A stretch of 46,335 nucleotides of DNA from Rhodocyclaceae bacterium (GCA_020445665.1 JAGRGD010000339.1:1-46335), one strand, 5' to 3'. Positions 28,343 to 36,620 are shown, counted from the stretch's first letter. Made by a program: numbers and translations. The notes: a model not told the origin generated them from the letters alone.

Positions 28343-29494
28343 TCAGGGCCAGGCGCGGGCGCCGAACATCATCCGTCGGGCGAGCGCACCGCGCAGCGGC
28401 GGGCAGGCGTCGAGCAGCAGCAGGCCGGCGCCCCGCAACGCATTGAGCGGCCCGATGTCGTTGCTGAACAGGCGCACCAGCGAGTCGGTCGCGCCGATCG
28501 TCGCGCGGCGATCGAGGCGGCGGGCCCGGCGGTATCGGTCGAGCAGGGTGGCGCTGCCCGGATCCTCGCCGGTCGCGCGCTCGCGCAGGGTGGTCGCCAG
28601 GGCCCAGACGTCGCGCAGGGCGAGGTTGAAGCCCTGGCCGGCGACCGGATGCAGGGTCTGGGCGGCGTTGCCGAGCCAGGCGACCCGCTCGCCGACCGGG
28701 TCGCGCCGGTAGCGCAGGGCGAGGGGGAAGCGCAGGCGGGGCTCGACACGGACCAGGCGGACGCGGCCCGCCATCCGCTGCTCGACTTCATCCATGTACT
28801 CGCGTTCGTCGAGGGCCAGCAGGCGGTCGGCGCGCCGCGGCGAGGCGGTATGGACGATCGCGTAGTCCTCCCGGCAGGGGAGCAGCGCGAGGGGACCGTC
28901 CGGCGTGAATCGCTCGAAGGCCAGGTGGTGGTGCGGGTCGGCCGGCCTGGCCAGGGTGATGACCGCGTGCTGACCATAGTCGCGGCCGTCGATGTCGGCC
29001 GCGCCGCCCTGTACGCCGCCCTCCGCACAGGCCACCAGACGAGCCCGGACGGCCTGTCCGCCGTCGCCTTCGAGGCTGACCGTCACGTCGTCCTCACCGG
29101 CCGCGAGATGGGCCACCTTGCGCCCCTCGATGACCGGGATGCCGGCGTCGCGCAGGCGCTCGTCCAGGGCGGTGGCCAGGTCGCCGGCCCGCACCACATA
29201 GCCCAGCGCGTCGAGGTGGTGCTCGGCGGCCTCGATCCGGGTGCGGCCGAAGCCGCTGGCCTGGGAAACGTGAATGCTTCGGATCGGTGTGACCGGCAGG
29301 CCATCCCAGGCGCCGAGGCGCTGCAGGGTCAGGCGGGTGCCGTGGGCCAGCGCGAGCACCCGCGGATCACTGCGGGCCGCGCCACGCGGCCGCGCATCCA
29401 CCAGGGCGATGTCGAGGCCGCTGCCGCGCAGGGCCAGCGCGAGGGCCATGCCGACCGGGCCGGCGCCGACGATGAGCAGGTCATGGGGTATCAC
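28343..29494 (-). CDS. ubiH: UbiH/VisC-type FAD-dependent ubiquinone hydroxylase
   Basis: This 383-residue flavin monooxygenase of the UbiH/COQ6 family hydroxylates a polyprenyl-benzoquinone intermediate in ubiquinone synthesis. It has the FAD-binding start LLIVGAGPVGMALALAL, a DG-motif region near 150-175, and the C-terminal family signature GNAAQTLHPVAGQGFNLALRD. The choice among UbiH, UbiF and UbiI cannot be settled by eye; NAAQTLHPVAGQGFN and linkage to pepP favour UbiH. Its 5' end overlaps pepP by 14 bases, as in the enterobacterial pepP-ubiH pair. Confidence 0.9.
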   Translation of the reverse strand: MIPHDLLIVGAGPVGMALALALRGSGLDIALVDARPRGAARSDPRVLALAHGTRLTLQRLGAWDGLPVTPIRSIHVSQASGFGRTRIEAAEHHLDALGYVVRAGDLATALDERLRDAGIPVIEGRKVAHLAAGEDDVTVSLEGDGGQAVRARLVACAEGGVQGGAADIDGRDYGQHAVITLARPADPHHHLAFERFTPDGPLALLPCREDYAIVHTASPRRADRLLALDEREYMDEVEQRMAGRVRLVRVEPRLRFPLALRYRRDPVGERVAWLGNAAQTLHPVAGQGFNLALRDVWALATTLRERATGEDPGSATLLDRYRRARRLDRRATIGATDSLVRLFSNDIGPLNALRGAGLLLLDACPPLRGALARRMMFGARAWP

Positions 29495-30809
29495 GCATCT
29501 GCTCCATCAGCGTTTCAATCTCGTCCACCGTCTTGGGTGCGTCGGCGGTGATCAGCTCGCAGCCGTCGGCTGTCACCAGGGCGTCGTCCTCGATGCGCAC
29601 GCCGATGTGCCAGAAGGCCTCCGGGATATCGTCGGCAGGGCGGATGTAGCAGCCCGGTTCGATCGTCAGTGTCATCCCCGGTACCAGCGGCCGCCAGTCG
29701 CCGCCGAGCTTGTACTCGCCCGCGTCGTGCACGTCGAGGCCCAGCCAGTGGCCGGTGCGGTGCATGTAGAAGCGGCGGTAATCCTGGTTTTCGAGGACGC
29801 CGTCGAGGCTCCCCTCGAGGAGGTCGAGGTCGATCAGCCCCTGGGCCAGTACCTGTACCGCGGCGTCGTGAGGCGCGTTCCAGGTGGCGCCGGGGCGGGT
29901 CGCGTCGATCGCCGCGGCCTGGGCCGCCAGCACCAGCGCGTAGATGTCGCGCTGGGGGCCGGAGAAGCGGCCATTGACCGGGAAGCTGCGGGTGATGTCC
30001 GAGGCGTAGCCGTCCAGTTCGCAGCCGGCGTCGATCAGCAGCAGGTCCCCGTCGGCCATCTTGCGGTCGTTCTCGATGTAGTGCAGCACGCAGGCATTGG
30101 GGCCGCTGGCAACGATCGACGGGTAGGCCGGCGCCTGGGCGCCGGCGCGGCGGAAGCACTGGCCGATCACCGCCTCGATCTCGTACTCGAACATGCCCGG
30201 ACGCGATTCGCGCATCGCGAGCCGGTGTGCCTCGGCGGAAATCGCCGCTGCGCGGCGCATCAGGGCGATCTCGCTGGCGTCCTTGACGAGGCGCATCTCG
30301 TCCACCAGCGCGCGCACGTCCGCGACCGAGGCCGGCGCCGTGACGCCGCTGCGGGTGTTGGCGCGGGCAGCGTTCAGCCCCTCGGTGATCCGCTTGTCCC
30401 AGGCGGCGTCATGGCCCAGGGCGTAGAACAGGGCGGGCTGGTCGGCGAGCAGATCAGGCAGCATCCTCGCCAGATCGTCGATGACGTGGGCGGCGTCCAT
30501 CGCGAAGGCCTCCCGCGCCGCATCGGGGCCGAAGCGGTAGCCGTCCCAGATCTCCCGCTCCACGTCCTTGTCGCGGCAGAACAGGATCGAGCGCGGCGTG
30601 TCGCCGGCGACCAGCACCAGCGCCGCCTCCGGCTCGCGGAAGCCGGTCAGGTAGTAGAAATAGCTGTCGAAGCGATAGGGGTAATGGGTGTCCCGGTTGC
30701 GCAGCGCCTCCGGCGCCGTCGGGATCAGCGCGACGCCGCCGCCGCGGGCCTGCATCTCCTGCAGAAGTCGCTGGCGGCGGGCCTGGAACGGGGAGGGGTC
30801 GATCATCAT
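29481..30809 (-). CDS. pepP: Xaa-Pro aminopeptidase
   Basis: This cytoplasmic metallopeptidase removes N-terminal residues that precede proline. It has 442 residues: an N-terminal AMP_N domain (FQARRQRLLQEM to about 170) and a pita-bread catalytic domain. Metal ligands are visible as the two Asp in LLIDAGCELDGYASDITRSF, the His in HRTGHWLGLDVHD, and the two Glu in TIEPGCYI and GVRIEDDAL. Start ATG 30809 is directly followed by a second ATG codon. It is coupled to ubiH by a 14-base overlap. Confidence 0.95.
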   Translation of the reverse strand: MMIDPSPFQARRQRLLQEMQARGGGVALIPTAPEALRNRDTHYPYRFDSYFYYLTGFREPEAALVLVAGDTPRSILFCRDKDVEREIWDGYRFGPDAAREAFAMDAAHVIDDLARMLPDLLADQPALFYALGHDAAWDKRITEGLNAARANTRSGVTAPASVADVRALVDEMRLVKDASEIALMRRAAAISAEAHRLAMRESRPGMFEYEIEAVIGQCFRRAGAQAPAYPSIVASGPNACVLHYIENDRKMADGDLLLIDAGCELDGYASDITRSFPVNGRFSGPQRDIYALVLAAQAAAIDATRPGATWNAPHDAAVQVLAQGLIDLDLLEGSLDGVLENQDYRRFYMHRTGHWLGLDVHDAGEYKLGGDWRPLVPGMTLTIEPGCYIRPADDIPEAFWHIGVRIEDDALVTADGCELITADAPKTVDEIETLMEQMRDTP

Positions 30810-30868
30810 TGGTCTGCCTGTAGGGTGCTGGGATTATGGCATGGGGTGGCCAGGCTCCTGGGACACCG

Positions 30869-31645
30869 CTACGCCAGGCCCGTTCCGCTCCGGTCGGCCC
30901 AGACGAGTTCCCGGTAACGGGCCGCCGTGGCAGTGCCCGGCTTGATGATCGCGAAGTAGGGCGAGACGTCGAAGTCCCGCGGCGCGAACAGGCTGTAGTG
31001 GCGCAACCGAAGGGCCTCCTCGACGCAGTCCGGGCAGTCGGCGGCGCCGCCCGGCCGGACGATCCGCTCGGGCAGGATCGGGTAGCGCACGGACTGGAAG
31101 GCCTGGGCGATCAGGGTCGAACAGATGGCCCGGGTCGGGTCGCCGCTGCCCAGCGTCAGCATGCGGCGGCGGAATCGCTGGGGGACCGGCGGGGTCGGGA
31201 ACAGGTAGCGCCCGAGATCGATGATGTTGCGCAGGTCGTACTGGTGACCCAGGCGCTCGATGGCGAAGCGCAGCACAGCCTGCAGGTCTTCCTGGTTGAT
31301 GCCGGAAGGGCGGCAGATGCGGCTCGGCAGGCCGGCGAACTCGTCGATGGAGACGGCCCGCACCCCTTCCACGATGTCGGCCTCGATGAAGGCCTGCGAG
31401 GGCGTATCGGCCCGGTCGGCCAGCGCATTGCCCACGTAGAGGGCGGCATGAGACCACGTCGACTGCGTCAGGTACTTGATGATGCCGCTGATGCGCGTGT
31501 TGCCCTCGACCAGCAATACATCGCCGGGCAGGAGCGTGCGCAGCAGGACCTCGGGCGGCGTCGGCGGCGTGAGGAAGTCGTTCGCCACCGGTCGCGACAG
31601 GTAGCGGCCGATCCGGTGCCCGACGCGATCCAGCACGGTACCCAC
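30869..31645 (-). CDS. YiiX-like permuted papain-fold amidase
   Basis: This 258-residue protein resembles the permuted NlpC/P60 (YiiX/YebB-like) cysteine hydrolases. The candidate catalytic histidine precedes the cysteine, as in the permuted order: H66 in STWSHAALYVG and C175 in AICSTLIAQAF. An acidic FIEADIVEG (86-94) between them may supply the third residue. No signal peptide or lipobox is visible, so a cytoplasmic or membrane-attached location is likely. The substrate could be an amide or a lipid-linked ester. It is the last gene of the sigma/anti-sigma operon, 10 bases after the anti-sigma stop, so it is probably regulated with that system. Confidence 0.8.
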   Translation of the reverse strand: MGTVLDRVGHRIGRYLSRPVANDFLTPPTPPEVLLRTLLPGDVLLVEGNTRISGIIKYLTQSTWSHAALYVGNALADRADTPSQAFIEADIVEGVRAVSIDEFAGLPSRICRPSGINQEDLQAVLRFAIERLGHQYDLRNIIDLGRYLFPTPPVPQRFRRRMLTLGSGDPTRAICSTLIAQAFQSVRYPILPERIVRPGGAADCPDCVEEALRLRHYSLFAPRDFDVSPYFAIIKPGTATAARYRELVWADRSGTGLA

Positions 31646-31655
31646 GGGCCGGGCC

Positions 31656-31850
31656 TCAGTCTTCGTCGGGGGTCTTCCGGCCCTCGCGGTAGCGCTGGGT
31701 GGCCGCCCTGAGGAAGAACAGCTGCTGGCGGAAGTTGGTGCACGCCTTGCAGATCGCCAGGTGCATGCGCAGGTTGAGGCGCTCGGTGAGGCTCAGGGGG
31801 CGGTCCTGCTCCTGGGAGCACAGGCGCGTGACGTCCTTGCAGCTCAGCAT
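31656..31850 (-). CDS. Zinc-finger anti-sigma factor (ZAS type)
   Basis: This very small protein (64 residues) carries the H-x3-C-x2-C zinc pattern of ZAS anti-sigma factors (MHLAICKACTNF, about 29-40), with an upstream Cys (LSCKDV) that can serve as fourth ligand. There is no transmembrane segment, so it is a soluble sensor, likely of redox or zinc state. Its start overlaps the sigma gene by 7 bases, a stoichiometry-setting arrangement typical of sigma/anti-sigma pairs. An alternative reading is a zf-HC2 protein without anti-sigma function, but the neighbour makes that unlikely. Confidence 0.85.
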   Translation of the reverse strand: MLSCKDVTRLCSQEQDRPLSLTERLNLRMHLAICKACTNFRQQLFFLRAATQRYREGRKTPDED

Positions 31851-32452
31851 GCCGCCTCCCCGTTGTCGAACCAGTTGCTGTCGAGACACAGCCGCAGTCC
31901 ACTGCGCGCCCGGTGCAGGATGACCCAGCAGTTGCTGGTGCTGATGCCCAGCTCCGAGCAGATTTCGTCGGTGTCGAGGTCGAGGAACTCGCGCATCATG
32001 AAGACCCGCGAGGTCTTGGGCGGGAGTTTCTCGAGGCAGGCATCGAAGACGTCCCAGAACTGCTGCTGCGACATCGAGGCTTCCGGGTCGGCCCAGGTGG
32101 GGGGTTTGTCCTCCGGGTTCCAGTGGCCCCGCTCGTTGAACAGGGCGTCGAAGTCGTCGCCATCCTCGGCGCTGCCCGAGACCAGGTCGGCACCGGCGAT
32201 CTCGCGCGAGCTCTTGCGGATGTGGTCGACGATCTTGTTGCGCAGGATCGAGAACATCCAGGTCTTCAGGGCCGAACGGCCGGCGAAGCTCGACTCGTAC
32301 TTCATCGCCGAGAACAAGGCCTCCTGCACCATATCCTCGGCGGCGCCCGCGTCGCGCAACTGCAGTTGCGCAAAGCGCACCATGTCCCGGCGGATCTTTT
32401 CGATGGACGGATCGTTCCAGTCGATTCCGGTCCCGACGTCGGCTGTGCTCAT
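31844..32452 (-). CDS. ECF (sigma-70 family, group 4) sigma factor
   Basis: This 202-residue RNA polymerase sigma factor has only regions 2 and 4. Region 2 (about 15-75) contains LRDAGAAEDMVQEALFSAM and KTWMFSILRNKIVDHIRK. A long acidic linker rich in W/P/D (HWNPEDKPPTWADPEAS) follows. Region 4 (about 140-195) has LPPKTSRVFMMREFLDLDTDEI and the helix-turn-helix ELGISTSNCWVILHRAR. The start overlaps the stop of the NrtS-like gene (ATGA) and its own stop overlaps the anti-sigma gene. The target regulon is unknown; autoregulation is likely. Confidence 0.93.
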   Translation of the reverse strand: MSTADVGTGIDWNDPSIEKIRRDMVRFAQLQLRDAGAAEDMVQEALFSAMKYESSFAGRSALKTWMFSILRNKIVDHIRKSSREIAGADLVSGSAEDGDDFDALFNERGHWNPEDKPPTWADPEASMSQQQFWDVFDACLEKLPPKTSRVFMMREFLDLDTDEICSELGISTSNCWVILHRARSGLRLCLDSNWFDNGEAAC

Positions 32453-32676
32453 CCCTCTTTTCCTTTCGCGGCCCTGCCGTTGAGCGCCGCGCTGATGCTG
32501 GCGACACAGAACGGTACAAGAAAATTGAGCAGGACGCGCCCCCAGTCGAGTGGCATGCCCGCCAGTACGCGGTCGCCCTGATTGATCCCGTTCAGGATCG
32601 TGCCCACGACGAGGGCGATCAGGGCCGACGTGCGCAGGGTGCGCGGCCGGCAGGCGAGTCGGATGAGTTCCAGCAT
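32449..32676 (-). CDS. NrtS-like small membrane protein
   Basis: This 75-residue protein has two hydrophobic helices (about 15-34 and 48-66) joined by a GDRVLAG turn. The pattern ALIALVVGTILNGINQGD and FLVPFCVASISA matches the NrtS family of small nitrate/nitrite transport proteins as I recall it; a database search should confirm. ATG 32676 is preceded by GGGAGAG; a GTG/ATG further upstream (to 32709) would add eleven residues. It starts the operon nrtS-like - sigma - anti-sigma - amidase with coupled ATGA junctions, so the membrane protein may itself be a target or sensor element of the sigma system. Confidence 0.72.
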   Translation of the reverse strand: MLELIRLACRPRTLRTSALIALVVGTILNGINQGDRVLAGMPLDWGRVLLNFLVPFCVASISAALNGRAAKGKEG

Positions 32677-32777
32677 GCAAGGGTCTCTCTCCCGGAGGAC
32701 GCGGACCATGTTCGGTAACGATGGCCCGCCACAGCAGTGGGACAGGCCGCCGGGTCGAAACCTTACGCCGCGGACGG

Positions 32778-34094
32778 TCAGTCGTGTCCGCCGTCCGCCG
32801 CGGCGAGGGCCTTGCGCATGCGGTGCAGGCTGTAGGCGACGGCGGCGCCGATGACGGGGATCGAGACGGCGGTCACGATCTCGGGCGTCAGCGGTGCGAT
32901 GATCCCCTTGGCGCCCTTGGCGAGGTACTGCACCAGTTGCGAGGCGTAGTAGGTGATCGCGACCACCGACAGGCCCTCCACGGTCTCCTGCAGGCGCAAC
33001 TGCAGCTTGGCGCGCCGGTTCATCTGGGCCAGCAGCTCCTGGTTCTGGCGCTCCAGTTCGATGTCGACCCGGGTGCGCAGCAGCTGCGAGTTGCGCGCGA
33101 TCCGGCCGGAGAGGTCATCCTGGCGGCGAGCGTTGGCGGCGCAGGTGTTGATCGCCGGCGCGAGCCGCCGGTCCATGAATTCCCGGATCGTCGTGAAGCC
33201 GGAGACGCGCACCTCGCGCAGTTCCTCGATGCGGTGCTCCACCAGCCGGGAATAGGCCGCGGCCGCGCCGAAGCGGAAGGTCGAGCGGGCCACCGAACGC
33301 TCCACGTCGGCGGCGAGACGCGTCAGCCGGCTGAGCACCTGGCGTTCGTCTTCCGGCGTCGCGGCGGCGACGATCCGGTCCATCAGGTCGGCCAACTCGC
33401 CTTCGGCGCGGTTGAGGAGTCGCCCCACCTCCTTGGCCACCGGGAAGGCCAGCAGGGCGGTCATCCGGTAGGTCTCGATCTCGAGCAGGCGCTGGACCAT
33501 GCGGCCCGTCTGGCGTGGCGTGAGCTTCTCGTCCAGCACCAGGAAACGGGTCCAGCCGTCGGTGAGCAGGAAGTCGGTGAACACCCAGGCCCCGCCCTCG
33601 GCCACGCGGGTGGCGATCATCTGCGAGCCGTCGCGAGTGGCGGTGGCGATGACCGACTCGGGCGTCACCGCGCCGGCATCGCGCAGGTCCACGTGGGTGC
33701 CGACCAGCAGCTTGCCGGGGATGGCTTCGAGCCAGCGCGGCGGCAGCACCTCGACGGCGGTGGGCTGATCGCCCTCGTCGCCGTTCAGGTCGCGAAAGAC
33801 CGTGTAGCAGGAGAATTCGGTGTGGCGCTCCCACTTGAGGCGGAAGCGGGGGGTGACGAGCAACAGGTGGTCGCCGTCCACCTCGGGCAGCGGCACCGCA
33901 AACGCCTCGGCCAGGTGCCGCAGGTGGGCGACCTCGTCGTCGGCCGTCGCGCCGTCATGGACCAGCGCCACGTAGGACACCGCCTGGGGGCAGCGCAGGG
34001 CCACCGGCGGGCGGGCGTGCAGTTCGTTATTGAGCTTGTAGCGGAGCGGGTGCTCAGTGTGGGCGCCGCTGGTGGCAGATCGGGGGTCGTTCAT
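32778..34094 (-). CDS. DUF3422 family membrane protein
   Basis: This 438-residue protein of the DUF3422 family has no known function. It begins HPLRYKLNNELHARPP, a family hallmark. A mixed alpha/beta N-terminal half is followed by a long helical region with coiled-coil character (about 250-385). Two hydrophobic helices near the C-terminus lie at about 372-390 and 405-425 (VTAVSIPVIGAAVAYSL). The topology suggests a large cytoplasmic domain anchored at the C-terminus. It sits between the sqr gene and the ECF operon; functional association with either is unproven. Confidence 0.9.
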   Translation of the reverse strand: MNDPRSATSGAHTEHPLRYKLNNELHARPPVALRCPQAVSYVALVHDGATADDEVAHLRHLAEAFAVPLPEVDGDHLLLVTPRFRLKWERHTEFSCYTVFRDLNGDEGDQPTAVEVLPPRWLEAIPGKLLVGTHVDLRDAGAVTPESVIATATRDGSQMIATRVAEGGAWVFTDFLLTDGWTRFLVLDEKLTPRQTGRMVQRLLEIETYRMTALLAFPVAKEVGRLLNRAEGELADLMDRIVAAATPEDERQVLSRLTRLAADVERSVARSTFRFGAAAAYSRLVEHRIEELREVRVSGFTTIREFMDRRLAPAINTCAANARRQDDLSGRIARNSQLLRTRVDIELERQNQELLAQMNRRAKLQLRLQETVEGLSVVAITYYASQLVQYLAKGAKGIIAPLTPEIVTAVSIPVIGAAVAYSLHRMRKALAAADGGHD

Positions 34095-34234
34095 CGTGCA
34101 GGCTTCAGGGGCAGGCTCGCGCAGCGGTCAACAGGGTCGCGCGCCAGCGGCGCCGACAGGCAGTGTCGGCTTCGGCTCCCTCCCGGGCCGTTTTTTGCGT
34201 TCGATCATGCCCGCCGTGGGCCCGGATGGCAAGT

Positions 34235-34271
34235 GGCCCGCCGGGCCGGCGGGAGGCGCCGGCGGCGGGCC
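34235..34271 (-). terminator. Strong GC hairpin downstream of the sqr gene
   Basis: GGCCCGCCG (34235-34243) and CGGCGGGCC (34263-34271) form a 9-bp stem about 24 bases past the sqr stop. Further pairing is possible within the 19-base interior. There is no T tract, so a classical intrinsic terminator is uncertain. The rest of the 200-base gap (34095-34294) shows nothing else I can name. Confidence 0.35.
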
Positions 34272-34294
34272 AGGGGGCCAGTGCCGCAGGTTGC

Positions 34295-35572
34295 CTAGCC
34301 TTCCTTGCGTAGCTTGGCGATGCCGACGGCCTTCATCACCACCTTTTCATAGACCGGCTCGGTGGTCCCCTTGCGCATCTTGCGCAGGAAGTACTTTTCG
34401 AAGGCGATCTTCGCGAGGTGTACCCACTTGCCCTGGGAGAACCAGTTCACATTGCGGGGCGGGATCTGGGGCAGGGCCACGAAGGCTGCGCCGGTGTCGC
34501 CGAAGTCGGCGAGGCAGACCGCGTTCCAGGTGGCCTTCTCGGTCGGCTCGCGGCCATCGATCAGGGCCCGGATATTGTGGGCCGTGGCGGTCACCATCGA
34601 CTCGATCATGTAGCCGGTCTTGGGCGTGCCGGTGGGCACCGGGGTCGCCTCGACTGGCGGAATCGCGACGCACACGCCGACCGCGAAGACGTTGCGGTAG
34701 GTCGGGTTGCGCTGGTGCTGGTCGATCAGGATGAAGCCCCGCGGGTTGGTCAGGCCCTCGATGCCGATCACGGCGTCGACCCCCTTGAAGGCCGGCAGCA
34801 TCATCGAGAACTTGAAGGGCACCGCGTGGCGGCGTTTTTCCTGGCCGTCCTCGTCGTGCTCGACGACGTGCATCAGGCCTTCCTCGATGCGCTCGACCTT
34901 GGCGTTGCAGATCCACTTGATATGGCGGTCGCGGAAGGCCGATTCCATGATGCCCTTCGAATCGCCGACCCCGCCCAGGCCCAGGTGGCCGATGTAGGGC
35001 TCCGAGGTGACGAAGGTCATCGGCACCCGGTCGCGGATCCTGCGCTTGCGCAGGTCGGCGTCGACGATCATGCCGAACTCGTAGGCCGGGCCAAAGCACG
35101 AGGCCCCCTGGACGGCCCCGATCACGACCGGGCCGGGGTCGGCCACGAAGGCTTTCCAGCTGGCCTCGGCGGTGACCGCGTGGTCCACGTGGCAGACCGA
35201 CTGGGTGTGGCCCTCGGGTCCAAGGCCCGGCACCTCTTCGAAGGCCAGACGCGGACCGGTGGCGATCACCAGGTAGTCGTAGGGCAGGCTGCGGCCGTCG
35301 AGGAGTTCGACGGTGTTGTCCGCCGGATGCACCCGCGCCACGCCGACCGGGATGAAGTCGATGTCGCGCCTGGCCAGCACCTCGGCCGGATCCACCTCGA
35401 TATCCTCGCGCTTGCGCCAGTTGACCGCGACCCAGGGATTCGACGGCACGAAGTGAAACTTGGGATCCTTCGCGATGACGGTGATGCGGTCTTCCGGGCG
35501 CGCGGTGTCGCGCATTTCATAGGCCATCGGCAGGCCGCCGATGCCGGCGCCGATGATGATGATGTGTGCCAT
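34295..35572 (-). CDS. sqr: Sulfide:quinone oxidoreductase-type flavoprotein
   Basis: This 425-residue FAD protein of the SQR family oxidises sulfide to zero-valent sulfur and reduces quinone at the membrane. It has the FAD motif IIIIGAGIGGLPMAYE and the second motif YDYLVIATGPRL. Three cysteines at about residues 127, 159 and 353 (QSVCHVD, GASCFGP, NAVCLADFG) sit in the spacing known for the SQR redox and FAD-linked cysteines, so sulfide chemistry is plausible. The C-terminal part (FEKYFLRKMR) has an amphipathic membrane-binding character. A flavocytochrome c sulfide dehydrogenase flavin subunit is less likely because no cytochrome gene or Tat signal is present. It diverges from the TraB/GumN gene. 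Confidence 0.88.
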   Translation of the reverse strand: MAHIIIIGAGIGGLPMAYEMRDTARPEDRITVIAKDPKFHFVPSNPWVAVNWRKREDIEVDPAEVLARRDIDFIPVGVARVHPADNTVELLDGRSLPYDYLVIATGPRLAFEEVPGLGPEGHTQSVCHVDHAVTAEASWKAFVADPGPVVIGAVQGASCFGPAYEFGMIVDADLRKRRIRDRVPMTFVTSEPYIGHLGLGGVGDSKGIMESAFRDRHIKWICNAKVERIEEGLMHVVEHDEDGQEKRRHAVPFKFSMMLPAFKGVDAVIGIEGLTNPRGFILIDQHQRNPTYRNVFAVGVCVAIPPVEATPVPTGTPKTGYMIESMVTATAHNIRALIDGREPTEKATWNAVCLADFGDTGAAFVALPQIPPRNVNWFSQGKWVHLAKIAFEKYFLRKMRKGTTEPVYEKVVMKAVGIAKLRKEG

Positions 35573-35633
35573 TCTTGTCTCTCCTCCTCACGGTATCGAC
35601 GTCACGCCGACTCGCCCGGCCGTGCGATACACG

Positions 35634-35655
35634 TTAGTAAGTTAGAGAATGCTAA
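35634..35655. promoter_or_regulatory. Imperfect inverted repeat in the sqr-traB divergent region
   Basis: TTAGTA (35634-35639) and TGCTAA (35650-35655) form an imperfect 6-bp inverted repeat spaced by 10 bases in an AT-rich patch. It sits about 62 bases upstream of sqr and overlaps the proposed ATG of the TraB/GumN gene. This could be an operator for an ArsR/BigR-type sulfide-responsive repressor, which commonly controls sqr genes; that identity is inference. Confidence 0.3.
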
Positions 35656-36620
35656 TAGACATTGCAAGTCGTTTTTTTGCTGCTTTGCGGCAGCAGGTGG
35701 CCACTCCCGCATGGCATGGCCTGCAACGGCGCCGGCCATGGTGGCTGCTGCATTGCACGCTCGTGATCGGAATGGCAAGCCCGGTCGCCGCGCTCGCCCA
35801 GACCTACGATCGGGGCCTGCTGTGGCGCGTCAGCCAGGCGGAAACGCCGGCCAGTTACCTCTACGGCACGATGCACCTGGCCGACCCGCGCCTGCTCGCG
35901 TTGCCGCCGGCGGCCGAGGCTGCCTTCGACCGGGCGCGCATCTTCGTGCTCGAGCTCTACCCGGACCGGGCGGTTGCGGCCCGATTTGCCGAGGCCAGCC
36001 TGCTCGATGGGGACATGCGCCTCGACGCGATGCTGCCCGAGCCGGTGTTCGTGCGCCTGCGCGCGGTGATGGGCGCCAAGGGCGCGACGACCGAGCGCCT
36101 GCGGCAGCTCAAGCCGTGGGCGGCGCTGCTGCTGGCCACCGCCGCGCCGGGCGGGGGCGGGCAAAGCCCGGACATCGCGCTCTACGCCCGCGCCCGCATG
36201 CAGAACAAGCGCATCGAGGAACTGGATTCGGTCGAGGAACAGATTGCGGTCTTCGACGGCATCCCCCTCGATGCCCAGCTCGGCCTGCTCGAGATCGCCC
36301 TGAAGCGCCACGACGCGCTGGCGGGCGAAATGGAGGAACACATCGCCACCTACCTGGCCGGTGACCTGGCCGGCCTGGCGCGGATCGCCCGCCGCAACGG
36401 CGGCGATTCCGAGGCTGGGCGGCGCCACCAGGAGAAGCTCGAGAAGGCGATCATCCACGACCGCAGCGTCGTCATGGCCTACCGGCTTCAGGCCTACCTG
36501 CGTCGGGGTGGCGCCTTTGCCGCGGTGGGCGCGCTGCATCTCTATGGGCCGAAGGGCATGCTCGCCCTGCTGGCGGAAGACGGCTGGACGGTCGAGCCCG
36601 TGACCACCGGCCAACCGTGA
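35649..36620 (+). CDS. TraB/GumN family protein
   Basis: This 323-residue protein has an extended N-terminus then a signal-peptide-like segment (WLLHCTLVIGMASPVAALAQ, about 32-51) with likely cleavage after ALA. The mature region has the TraB/GumN hallmarks: ASYLYGTMHLADPR with the GTMH motif, an FVLELY segment, and the C-terminal AVGALHLYGPKGMLALLAEDGW with a second conserved His. The family is thought to be metal-dependent erythromycin-esterase/Tiki-like hydrolases; the function is not established here. The start is uncertain because ATG 35649 has no visible ribosome site. Confidence 0.87.
   Translation: MLIDIASRFFAALRQQVATPAWHGLQRRRPWWLLHCTLVIGMASPVAALAQTYDRGLLWRVSQAETPASYLYGTMHLADPRLLALPPAAEAAFDRARIFVLELYPDRAVAARFAEASLLDGDMRLDAMLPEPVFVRLRAVMGAKGATTERLRQLKPWAALLLATAAPGGGGQSPDIALYARARMQNKRIEELDSVEEQIAVFDGIPLDAQLGLLEIALKRHDALAGEMEEHIATYLAGDLAGLARIARRNGGDSEAGRRHQEKLEKAIIHDRSVVMAYRLQAYLRRGGAFAAVGALHLYGPKGMLALLAEDGWTVEPVTTGQP

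Noticed and set aside
27281-29551. 756-codon plus-strand open frame opposite dusB and ubiH
   Set aside because: Antisense to two recognised genes, with amino-acid composition typical of a GC shadow and no domain.
34418-36364. 648-codon plus-strand frame across sqr and the TraB/GumN gene
   Set aside because: Antisense to sqr in the first half and out of frame with the TraB/GumN gene in the second; no domain.
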